Shown here in pieces: positions 1 through 5,037 of a stretch of 5,037 bases of DNA. Source of the DNA: JADJNW01 sp033761835 (GTDB taxonomy: Bacteria; Bacteroidota; Bacteroidia; Chitinophagales; Saprospiraceae). The stretch is taken from contig JANRME010000252.1 in assembly GCA_033761835.1 (NCBI GenBank), forward strand, positions 1 to 5,037. Direction: 5' to 3'. The number at the start of each line of letters is the position of its first letter. Positions within the stretch are counted from its first letter, which is position 1. The translations under genes and the position numbers were made by a program. Under the pieces are notes generated by a model. The model worked only from the letters and a program-made list of their open reading frames with translations, ran no database searches and was not told the DNA's origin.

Positions 1-133
1 AGACGAAAACGTGATCGCAGCCGTACAAGAAAACTTAAACAACAGACCGCGAAAATCGCTCGGGTTTTTAACACCTATTGAGTTCTATCAAGCGGCCGAT
101 AAGAAAACTAAATCTGTTGCATTTGAAACTTGA
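1..133 (+). CDS. IS30-family transposase, C-terminal end (partial)
   Basis: This is the last 43 codons of a gene entering from the left edge, read in the frame starting at base 2 and ending at TGA 131-133. The segment LNNRPRKSLGFLTPIEFY is the hallmark C-terminal end of the IS30-family DDE transposase (integrase core), where 'NNRPRK.LG..TP.E' follows the last catalytic residue. The ending KSVAFET resembles the ends of Bacteroidetes IS30 transposases. The protein would catalyse cut-and-paste or circle-mediated movement of its element by acting on the terminal inverted repeats. The catalytic DDE residues and the N-terminal helix-turn-helix lie outside the window, so whether the enzyme is intact cannot be judged. 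The stop codon lies inside the apparent terminal repeat, a compact arrangement I recall for Bacteroidetes members of the family. Confidence 0.9.
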   Translation, partial: DENVIAAVQENLNNRPRKSLGFLTPIEFYQAADKKTKSVAFET

Positions 134-226
134 ATCCGCCTCTGACAGTTTTTCTTGAAGTGCTTTTTTTAAGTTAGCAAGTTGTTCTTCAAGATACTTG
201 CTTTTGACTACTTGAAATTTTGGCAT
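68..226 (-). pseudogene. 5' end of a gene apparently cut by the IS30 insertion
   Basis: The minus strand has an ATG at 226-224 starting MPKFQVVKSKYLEEQL and continuing as a lysine/glutamate/leucine-rich helix to about codon 28. There it meets the IS30 terminal repeat near 140. The frame then runs through IS30 DNA for about 23 codons and stops at TAA 70-68, giving a 52-residue hybrid. The first 28 residues look like genuine protein (amphipathic, probably coiled-coil). The tail is simply the antisense of the transposase end. A strong Bacteroidetes promoter match lies directly upstream (276-244), which is the best argument that this was a real gene. The family is not recognisable from so short a stretch. 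Alternatively the 141-226 segment could be a naturally short gene or chance coding, but the promoter makes that less likely. Confidence 0.5.
115..140 (-). repeat. Probable IS30 terminal inverted repeat (right)
   Basis: Read on the minus strand from 140, the sequence begins GGCGGATTCAAGTTTCAAAT and continues to about 115. From memory this resembles the ends of Bacteroidetes IS30 elements, which start GGC.GATTCAAGTTT. Only one copy is in the window, so the matching left repeat cannot be checked here. Confidence 0.55.
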
Positions 227-243
227 AATTTTAGATTTTGTCC

Positions 244-276
244 CAAAAGTATGGCGAAAGTATTAAGTCGCACAAA
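244..276 (-). promoter_or_regulatory. Bacteroidetes-type promoter for the leftward cut gene
   Basis: On the minus strand, TTTG at 276-273 is followed by a 21-bp spacer and TACTTTTG at 251-244. The second box matches the Bacteroidetes -7 consensus TAnnTTTG at every fixed position, and the first matches the -33 TTTG. Transcription would begin around 240-236, giving a leader of only about 10-15 nt before the ATG at 226. The promoter lies inside the region that a TTG start at 238 would make coding on the other strand, which is one reason to prefer ATG 331 for the rightward gene. Confidence 0.55.
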
Positions 277-330
277 AAACTTTCAAATTACTACCTGTAT
301 AGACGAGAAATTCTAAACCTAAATTCTGAC

Positions 331-1068
331 ATGAGCCTATCACTATATCTGGAAAAACTATCAGAACAGATTAAAGCCGAAACAGCAATAATCCGAAGCA
401 CCTTTAAAAATAATACAAATAAAGGTACTGGTTTTGAAATCGTAATTAGAAACTTGATTTCTATGTATTTGCCTTCAAGATTTGTAGTAACCCATGGAGA
501 AATGATTGATACTTTTGACAAACACTCTGGTCAAACAGATTTGTTGGTAGTAAATCAGTTTCACATGAGAGGGCATATTGATGGAAGACCTAATTTGGTG
601 TTTTATGATTTAGTGACAGGCTTGGGAGAGATGAAGGTATATTTAAACACAGATGAATTGCGTAAAATTGTTGATGCTTCTAATTTATTGAGGGGGTTTC
701 AACGTCACCCTGACAATAATAATATGTTATTAAATAACTTTTATCCGGATGTTCAAAAACCTCCACCATTTTTTGTTATTGCTTTTAGTTCGGCAGTTTC
801 ACCCGCAACTTTAGAATCAGACCTTAGAAATACACTAATTTCTATGCTTATTGTCTTGTCTCAAGATGGCACTGAAAGAGGCTATATTGCACTTGGAGAT
901 ACCCATAATAATATTGAGGTGCAAAATGCTATGAATAATTTTGGTTCTCGAATTACTAGTAATGTGTGGAAATCAAGCAATCCAATTTTAGGGCTAATTT
1001 GGGGACTGAATGAGTTTCAAGTGCCATTTTCGGACGTAACAAATATGACACCTTACTATCTAAAGTAG
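331..1068 (+). CDS. DUF6602-like protein, possible PD-(D/E)XK nuclease fold
   Basis: This 245-residue protein resembles the DUF6602 family: a helical N-terminus, then GTGFE (residues 32-36), a 'YLPSRFVVTHGEMID' stretch (46-60), SGQTD (66-70) and GEMK (99-102). An early Glu, a D after a Gln, and E-x-K on a following strand match the layout of PD-(D/E)XK nucleases: D70 and E100-x-K102 would be the metal-binding and catalytic residues, with E36 on the first helix. The rest is mixed alpha/beta (FFVIAFSS at 147-154; LISMLIVL at 169-176), with no signal peptide or membrane helix, so it is probably cytoplasmic. Nuclease activity is inferred, not shown. The frame is open back to TTG 238, with TAG 232-234 just before it. 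I chose ATG 331 because family similarity starts there and the extra 31 codons overlap the divergent promoter. It has no clear Shine-Dalgarno sequence. The next gene begins shortly after its stop, so the two may be co-transcribed. Confidence 0.65.
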   Translation: MSLSLYLEKLSEQIKAETAIIRSTFKNNTNKGTGFEIVIRNLISMYLPSRFVVTHGEMIDTFDKHSGQTDLLVVNQFHMRGHIDGRPNLVFYDLVTGLGEMKVYLNTDELRKIVDASNLLRGFQRHPDNNNMLLNNFYPDVQKPPPFFVIAFSSAVSPATLESDLRNTLISMLIVLSQDGTERGYIALGDTHNNIEVQNAMNNFGSRITSNVWKSSNPILGLIWGLNEFQVPFSDVTNMTPYYLK

Positions 1069-1139
1069 TAAAGAATAAAAAACAGGAATTGGTACACAAT
1101 ATGCGGATAGTCAGATTAATTTATTTAATCATTCTGGGT

Positions 1140-2090
1140 ATGATACTTGATCGAATTTATTTCAAAATGGTATGCATCATTATCATTTTTTTTGTTTCTG
1201 CTCTTGATATTAGAGCGCAGGGTGATGCTGATAAATTCTTCAAATATATACGGATTGTTAAAGTGCCAAATCATGCCCGAAGCAAGGTTGAATTTTATGA
1301 TTCGGTGTCTAATCAATTAGTAAAAACGATTGATGCTGTCGAGTTAAATCCGTTTGGAAGATTTGACGCAAAAATTTCCGGACGACTGGAATATGAAGGT
1401 ACCCCAATTTACGAATTAGATACGATGAAACAGATTCGGTACCTTAACTCAATAGAACTGGTATCAGAAAACAATCATTTCGCTGCATCTAAACTTCAAC
1501 CTTTTAATCTGTTAAGTTTTTATACTGTTTCTCTCCAAGGCAGGAACTATGTCGCAATTTTGTACGAGTTAGCTACCTTGAATAAGGCCGGGCGCAACAT
1601 TTCATCTCATTCCACCATATTAATTTTTGATCGTGAAGGTAATTTTGTAAAACAATCTCCAATATGGGATATAAATGGCGACCGTCCTGTTATCTCGGAT
1701 GACGGGCGGTTTGTTTTGTTTAAATCGGGCGGCCCTTATGGGTGGGAGCAGCAAGGATACCTACCCAATCGTTTGATCGTATACGATACAAAGCACAATA
1801 CACGGTTTATTGATAGCGATGTTGATTTGGGCTGCAGCACTGACTTAATAGCAGGAAAATATTTTAATACCTCTATATTTAACAGCGATCGTACTACTGA
1901 CGTTATTATATATGACTTTTATGAAAACAATAAATACAAACGAAAGCTTTCTTTTGAAGAAATGCCCTCAATACATAGTGTTAATTCACAAGGTTTCTTA
2001 TTTAGCAAATCTTCAGGCGAAGTTTACCTGAAATATTCGTTTGAAAATGATTTTATCAAATCAAAAATAACTTTTGAAAATGAAAAATAA
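1140..2090 (+). CDS. Exported protein of unknown function, beta-rich (possible propeller)
   Basis: I do not recognise the family. From ATG 1140 the protein has 316 residues and a plausible signal peptide: a basic n-region (MILDRIYFK), a hydrophobic core (MVCIIIIFFVSAL) and a c-region ending IRAQ. The mature part is rich in short beta strands with 'STILIFDREGNFVKQ', 'PVISDDGRFVLFKSGG' and 'NRLIVYDTKHN', which look like blades of a beta-propeller. There is one Cys in the mature part and no lipobox, so it is probably periplasmic or secreted. Other starts in the same frame are TTG 1089, ATG 1101 (which adds a second hydrophobic stretch) and ATG 1167 (which leaves no basic n-region). AGGAA at 1084-1088 is 12 bp before ATG 1101, so that start is possible. 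It follows the DUF6602-like gene closely on the same strand, but nothing links their functions. Confidence 0.6.
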   Translation: MILDRIYFKMVCIIIIFFVSALDIRAQGDADKFFKYIRIVKVPNHARSKVEFYDSVSNQLVKTIDAVELNPFGRFDAKISGRLEYEGTPIYELDTMKQIRYLNSIELVSENNHFAASKLQPFNLLSFYTVSLQGRNYVAILYELATLNKAGRNISSHSTILIFDREGNFVKQSPIWDINGDRPVISDDGRFVLFKSGGPYGWEQQGYLPNRLIVYDTKHNTRFIDSDVDLGCSTDLIAGKYFNTSIFNSDRTTDVIIYDFYENNKYKRKLSFEEMPSIHSVNSQGFLFSKSSGEVYLKYSFENDFIKSKITFENEK

Positions 2091-2141
2091 TATCAAAATA
2101 CAATAGATAGAGCGTTTGCAAAGAAAATAGCGACTCATCTC

Positions 2142-2158
2142 AAAAAGTATGTCTTTTT
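2142..2158 (+). terminator. Weak hairpin, possible terminator of the upstream gene
   Basis: AAAAAG (2142-2147), a 5-nt loop and CTTTTT (2153-2158) form a perfect but AT-only stem except for one G:C pair. It lies 52 bp after the stop at 2090, and the T-run is part of the stem. This is the only terminator-like structure after that gene, but its stability is low. Confidence 0.25.
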
Positions 2159-2265
2159 AAGGTCTTTACTGCGTAGTCAAAGAACGATTAAGATCATAAT
2201 CATTTGCTATTTTCGGGCTGGGCGTTGGAGGGGCCTATTGAATTGACCTCTCTTTTTTTGACATG

Positions 2266-2290
2266 GGTGGCACTTTATTTCAGTGCTTCC
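2266..2290 (+). repeat. Hairpin upstream of the second exported-protein gene
   Basis: GGTGGCACT (2266-2274) and AGTGCTTCC (2282-2290) can pair around a 7-nt loop, with five perfect inner pairs (GCACT/AGTGC), one G:T wobble, one T:T mismatch and two outer G:C pairs. There is a T-run before it (2253-2259) but none after it, so it does not look like a rightward terminator. It contains the GTG at 2283, an argument against that codon being a start. It might be a leader structure or an element remnant. Confidence 0.3.
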
Positions 2291-2414
2291 AGTCAAGATC
2301 AAGGTGGAAACACTACTTGGCAGGTATTCTGAACTATGCCAAGAAAAAAAAATTCTAAACCACATTAAGGACTTAGGCCGTGTACCTAAGTTGTTACTTT
2401 ATCATAGAGATTTT

Positions 2415-3473
2415 ATGATGCTTATTAAAATCATCTTGCTTGGGGCGGTGTTTTCCCTTTATGGGAAAATTCAAGCTCAATTCGTCTTGACCGATTCTAT
2501 TGAATTTGGACCAAAACAACTGCTATATGTTTCATTTGATGAACGTATTGGTAGTCAACCTTTTACTATACGTCGGAGATGCTTGGAGAATAATGTTCCT
2601 TTTGATTCTATTAATGAGGTGTACGTAAAAAACAAGTACCGTATTGTCCTGCCGCATGCTTCAACACCGCTTTACATGGATGAGGGGAATATTATACTTG
2701 AGCAGTTTATTAGGGGAGACTCATCTCTTGATGAACCGGGCAAATATATACATGGCTTTCGTATTATCTCTAAATATGCTATTTCTGAAGACGGGCAGCT
2801 CACTTTCACAGATTCTATTCAGATTGCAATAGTTGACCTGGTCCTTGATAACGAAGTTGTTCTGCAATCCGATCCACTTGTTATTACCATACCCGTCGCA
2901 GTTGAAGGCGGTGGGTGTAATTATGGATATAGTGTGTATGATGAAAACCTGAACTTGGCGCATTTAATTGCGCCTGATTTACCAGCCACATGCGGCTTAG
3001 GAAGCCGGATGTTTCGGGGAGATAAGGAAATCAATTTAATTGATCAAGATCCATTGAAAACCAATGTTTTTTCCTGGTGTAAATTGGACAATAATCTGCG
3101 AAAGCCTGATTGTAAAAGAATCACAATTGACAGTAATTTTCATACACGTACTACCTTTTTAGCAGGTGAAAATCTTTTCATTTCAGGCAGGAAACAAGTA
3201 AATAATGTAAACGAGTTTTTTTTGTTAATTTATACCCGTGATGGTATTTTTCGAAATGCAATAAATACGGATGGCTTATTAGTAAGAGACTTGAATGTAG
3301 CTGGCGATAAAATTATGTATTTTGGGTCAAGGCCAGGTCGTTCTGAAGTTGTTGTGCTTGACGGCTCGCTAAGCCAGAAATACAATATCAAAGTATCAGG
3401 CTGTGCAGCATTGATGCCAAACAGGTTTTTGGATTTTAAAAATAACAAATTTTATGTTTATGAAATCAAATAA
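2415..3473 (+). CDS. Exported protein of unknown function, propeller-like C-terminal half
   Basis: This 352-residue protein has a clear signal peptide (MMLIKIILLGAVFSLYGKIQ, with cleavage near AQ at 21-22), so it is probably periplasmic or secreted. I do not recognise the family. Residues 23-165 are beta-rich with repeated 'DSI' turns. Residues 165-235 hold four of the six cysteines (C168, C193, C222, C233; the others are C56 and C330), which could form disulfides after export. Residues 248-327 show two blade-like repeats, 'ENLFISGRK..NEFFLLIYTRDG' and 'GDKIMYFGSR..SEVVVLDGSL', typical in pattern of beta-propellers. ATG 2415 or 2418 is chosen over the in-frame GTG 2283 because the signal peptide starts there. 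The gene is similar in style to the one ending at 2090, but I see no clear sequence identity between them. Its 3' end overlaps a third signal-peptide ORF (ATG 3460) by 14 bp, suggesting translational coupling in an original operon. Confidence 0.65.
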   Translation: MMLIKIILLGAVFSLYGKIQAQFVLTDSIEFGPKQLLYVSFDERIGSQPFTIRRRCLENNVPFDSINEVYVKNKYRIVLPHASTPLYMDEGNIILEQFIRGDSSLDEPGKYIHGFRIISKYAISEDGQLTFTDSIQIAIVDLVLDNEVVLQSDPLVITIPVAVEGGGCNYGYSVYDENLNLAHLIAPDLPATCGLGSRMFRGDKEINLIDQDPLKTNVFSWCKLDNNLRKPDCKRITIDSNFHTRTTFLAGENLFISGRKQVNNVNEFFLLIYTRDGIFRNAINTDGLLVRDLNVAGDKIMYFGSRPGRSEVVVLDGSLSQKYNIKVSGCAALMPNRFLDFKNNKFYVYEIK

Positions 3474-3616
3474 CATCACTATCGCCTTTTTTTTATTGCT
3501 TTTTCCCACTGACCTGTTCTGTCAGAACTGGCCTTTTCTTGGGAACACAGATAGGGGCCGGATTTCTGGGAGGAGGTCAGTATGCTTTTAATGCCCCGCG
3601 CGATATTAGCCCATAA
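3460..3616 (+). pseudogene. Broken gene: signal peptide plus out-of-frame C-terminal tail
   Basis: ATG 3460 overlaps the end of the preceding gene and encodes MKSNNITIAFFLLLFPTDLF followed by CQNWPFLG, a convincing signal peptide and mature start. The frame then turns unnatural and stops at TAA 3589-3591 (43 residues). In the next frame, open from 3466, a protein-like tail (GAGFLGGGQYAFNAPRDI) runs to TAA 3614-3616. Either a single-base frameshift separates two parts of one short exported protein, or a deletion has joined the 5' end of one gene to the 3' end of another. The second fits the change from AT-rich to GC-richer sequence near 3530. The tail is glycine-rich and might come from an outer-membrane protein, but I cannot name the family. 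It ends 7 bp before the stop of the convergent glycosyltransferase gene. Confidence 0.45.
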
Positions 3617-3623
3617 CAGCCCT

Positions 3624-4913
3624 TTAAAACAACGCCTCGTACGAACGGGCAATACTTTCCACCCGGTAGGGCTGCAAATGAGGCGCAAGCATCTCCGGTG
3701 CAATCCCGGTTTTTTCTTCCTGCAACCATTGAAGACTTGCTGACAACCGCCTGTCATCGAATGTATTTCCTGAAGTATTCAGGATGAAAAAATGTGAATC
3801 CGGCAAAATCTGTGCAAAAAAAACGGAAAAAGGATCGCCGGATACATACGAAAAATGCAAGACGGGTTTGCCGGCAGCCAGATACTCCACCGCTTTGCTG
3901 GGAAGTTGAAAATCGGTGGTATTGCCGATATTGAGCAAAATATCCATTTCCTGCATGGCCTGCCAGCATTCCTCGCGCGAGCGCAATCCGTGCAGATGAA
4001 TGGCTGATTCCGCCTTTAATTGATCGTAAAACTCCGGGAAAATTTCACCGTAAAAATGAACTTCCAGGCATGCATACCAATCGGGCGCCAGTGATTTCAA
4101 TCCCGACAGCCAGGCCAAACATGCATCCGGTGTGCGCGTTGGGGCATACAAAGCCCCGAAATAGCCGATTTTTAACCGCCTGGTGGTCCGTTTTATTTCT
4201 TTTTGCAGGAGAAAAGACGTTTTTAATAAAGGTGGAATAACCCGCATGTTACGCACGGCTGTTGCGCCTAATTTCTTCCTGTACAATTGAAGCGTAGCCA
4301 TGGTGGTCACGGTGCACGCATCCGCTGCCTGTAGGATACGTTGCTCCCACCAGCGATTTAATTTACCATAAAACAAACGGTTGTTGGGCGCAAGGGCCTG
4401 AAAAGCAAACGGATCGCCGATGTCGGCAATCCAGCGCGGTCTGTCAGGCATGTTTTTTAACACGGTATACCCGATCAAATGTGTGGTGAACGGCAGAGAG
4501 ACGCTGATTAATACGTCGTAGTTTTCTTTCTGCAGCATCGCACCAAGCTGCCTTTTTGCCGGAAAATACCAAAGACAGGCATCGTCGGGAAAAAAGAGGT
4601 TTTTCCAGATATTCCGGTAAACCGCATTCAAAAGGCGCTCCCCAAAACCGGCCGCTCGCGGCGGGTTGCCTACCCGCCCGCGCGCTTGTCGGATAGAAAA
4701 ACGGTTATATACCCACTCTTTTAATGAATCGTAACCGCAACGACAAATCCGAACGCCATTGATTGTTTCCTCCACCGGATGGTTCCTGTTTCGGGCGGTC
4801 AGCACCTGCACCTCATGTCCTTCGCCGGCCCAATGCTCCGCCAAAACCGTCCAGCGATGCGCGCGCGGATGGATAAAAGGAGCATACCAGGGAGTGAGGA
4901 TCAGAATTTTCAT
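3624..4913 (-). CDS. GT4-like glycosyltransferase (GT-B fold)
   Basis: This 429-residue protein runs from ATG 4913-4911 to TAA 3626-3624. The N-terminus MKILILTPWYAPFIHPRAHR with 'LAEHWAGEGHEVQVLTARN' (24-42) is the usual acceptor-side Rossmann start of GT4-like enzymes. 'YDVLISVSLPFTTHLIGY' (132-149) is the second conserved block of this domain, and 'ADIGDPFAF' (163-171) follows it. 'LKIGYFGALYAPTRTPD' (247-263) opens the nucleotide-sugar-binding domain, and LPSKAVEYLAAGKPVLHF (337-354) is its signature, with E343 placed like the conserved acidic residue that holds the donor sugar. There is no signal peptide, so it acts in the cytoplasm or on the inner face of the membrane, probably transferring a sugar during polysaccharide or lipid-linked glycan synthesis. 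The donor and acceptor cannot be read from the sequence. It appears full length. GC content is clearly higher than in the genes to the left, consistent with it being resident chromosome. No strong terminator is seen after its stop. Confidence 0.85.
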   Translation of the reverse strand: MKILILTPWYAPFIHPRAHRWTVLAEHWAGEGHEVQVLTARNRNHPVEETINGVRICRCGYDSLKEWVYNRFSIRQARGRVGNPPRAAGFGERLLNAVYRNIWKNLFFPDDACLWYFPAKRQLGAMLQKENYDVLISVSLPFTTHLIGYTVLKNMPDRPRWIADIGDPFAFQALAPNNRLFYGKLNRWWEQRILQAADACTVTTMATLQLYRKKLGATAVRNMRVIPPLLKTSFLLQKEIKRTTRRLKIGYFGALYAPTRTPDACLAWLSGLKSLAPDWYACLEVHFYGEIFPEFYDQLKAESAIHLHGLRSREECWQAMQEMDILLNIGNTTDFQLPSKAVEYLAAGKPVLHFSYVSGDPFSVFFAQILPDSHFFILNTSGNTFDDRRLSASLQWLQEEKTGIAPEMLAPHLQPYRVESIARSYEALF

Positions 4914-4987
4914 GAACAGCGGAGTAAATACATTATGATCTTTTTTTGATTTATTTTTTTTGAAAAAAATTAAAAACTATAACTTTT
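4914..4987. promoter_or_regulatory. Very AT-rich divergent spacer
   Basis: This spacer holds long T and A runs (for example 4941-4947 and 4953-4961) between the leftward glycosyltransferase and a possible rightward ORF. On the plus strand, TTTG at 4959-4962 and TAACTTTT at 4980-4987, 17 bp apart, are a near match to a Bacteroidetes promoter, with one mismatch in the -7 box. No full match was found for the glycosyltransferase gene. Low-complexity runs make such matches easy to get by chance. Confidence 0.3.
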
Positions 4988-5037
4988 ATGCGATCAAAAG
5001 ATGGCATCATGCTTAACAAATATTATGAATCCACCCC
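4988..5037 (+). CDS. Possible start of a rightward gene (partial)
   Basis: A frame is open from ATG 4988 (MRSKDGIMLNKYYESTP) to the window edge. A second in-frame ATG at 5009 would fit better with the near-match promoter ending at 4987. Sixteen codons are too few to identify a family, and the reading could be chance. The divergent placement after an AT-rich spacer is the main support. Confidence 0.25.
   Translation, partial: MRSKDGIMLNKYYEST

Larger units (their letters stand above)
1..140 (+). mobile_element. Right end of an IS30-family insertion sequence
   Basis: The element enters from the left edge, carries the transposase 3' end, and appears to stop just after the stop codon, at about 140. 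The boundary is inferred from the terminal-repeat-like sequence and from a different, leftward reading frame that begins immediately beyond it. The exact last base may be off by a few bases because the left end and the target-site duplication are not visible. Confidence 0.75.
2091..2414. other. Intergenic region, 324 bp, no convincing gene
   Basis: This AT-rich stretch lies between the two exported-protein genes. I see no tRNA, small RNA family or promoter with a full TAnnTTTG box. The downstream ORF can be read back in frame to GTG 2283, but the translated 44 residues before ATG 2415 precede a clear signal peptide and look non-coding. It contains a weak hairpin (2142-2158), an isolated GC-rich patch around 2214-2235, and a stronger hairpin (2266-2290). 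Its length and patchwork composition could mean a decayed gene or mobile-element remnant, but no reading frame supports a named family. Confidence 0.5.

Noticed and set aside
232..240. TAGATTTTG on the plus strand as a -7 box for the DUF6602-like gene.
   Set aside because: It has one extra T relative to TAnnTTTG and only a partial TTG at a suitable distance (212-214), so it was too weak to list.
2123..2214. Nine-base inverted repeat, GAAAATAGC at 2123-2131 and GCTATTTTC at 2206-2214.
   Set aside because: The arms are AT-rich and 74 bp apart; a match of this length is expected by chance in a few hundred AT-rich bases.
2215..2250. Possible attC/integron-like or IS3-like end near CGTTGG and TTGAATTGACC.
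   Set aside because: The core-site consensus is not met (GTTGGAG lacks the final pyrimidine), there is no paired site, and no transposase frame is nearby.
308..2361. Twelve-base repeat aaattctaaacc near 308-319 and again near 2350-2361.
   Set aside because: It is short and AT-rich, and the flanking sequences are not similar; most likely chance.
2283..2414. N-terminal extension of the second exported protein from GTG 2283.
   Set aside because: A clear signal peptide begins at ATG 2415, and GTG 2283 lies within a hairpin with no ribosome-binding evidence.
3509..3525. Hairpin CTGAC/GTCAG at 3509-3513 and 3521-3525 as a possible terminator.
   Set aside because: It has a five-pair stem with no following T-run and lies within the signal-peptide coding sequence of the ORF starting at 3460.
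3479..3969. Additional open frames on the minus strand within and beside the glycosyltransferase gene (3479-3757 and 3754-3969).
   Set aside because: Both overlap the well-supported glycosyltransferase frame, have Cys/Arg-rich unnatural composition, and are shadow frames.

Overview
The window looks like an accessory region of a Bacteroidetes (Bacteroidota) chromosome. The support is a Bacteroidetes-type IS30 transposase tail, several short signal peptides ending in '..AQ' or '..CQ', absence of strong Shine-Dalgarno sequences, and one very good Bacteroidetes-style promoter (TTTG, 21 bp spacer, TACTTTTG). No genus can be named from the sequence alone.

Layout, left to right. Positions 1-140 are the right end of an IS30-family insertion sequence: the last 43 codons of the transposase and the apparent terminal inverted repeat. 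It abuts the first ~28 codons of a leftward gene (start codon at 226) whose promoter (276-244) is intact but whose body is missing, so the insertion seems to have cut this gene. Divergent from it, 331-1068 encodes a DUF6602-like protein with residues resembling a PD-(D/E)XK nuclease core. Next come two unrecognised genes for exported proteins with beta-rich, possibly propeller-like sequence (about 1140-2090 and 2415-3473), separated by 324 bp without a convincing gene. A third signal-peptide ORF starts inside the end of the second (3460). It breaks after about 28 codons, and a protein-like C-terminal tail then runs in another frame to a stop at 3614-3616.

At about 3530 the base composition changes from AT-rich to clearly GC-richer. 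The rest of the window is a convergent, intact GT4-like glycosyltransferase gene on the minus strand (4913-3624), probably for surface or extracellular polysaccharide synthesis. A very AT-rich divergent spacer follows, then the possible start of a rightward gene at the window edge.

Interpretation: 1 to about 3530 reads as an acquired, decaying block (IS end, cut gene, nuclease-like protein, two or three exported orphans) placed next to a more typical chromosomal glycosyltransferase gene. The genes do not assemble into a recognisable pathway, and I found no convincing new system. The most useful leads are the DUF6602 nuclease-like gene in a mobile context, the gene disrupted by IS30 with its promoter left intact, and the broken gene at the composition boundary.
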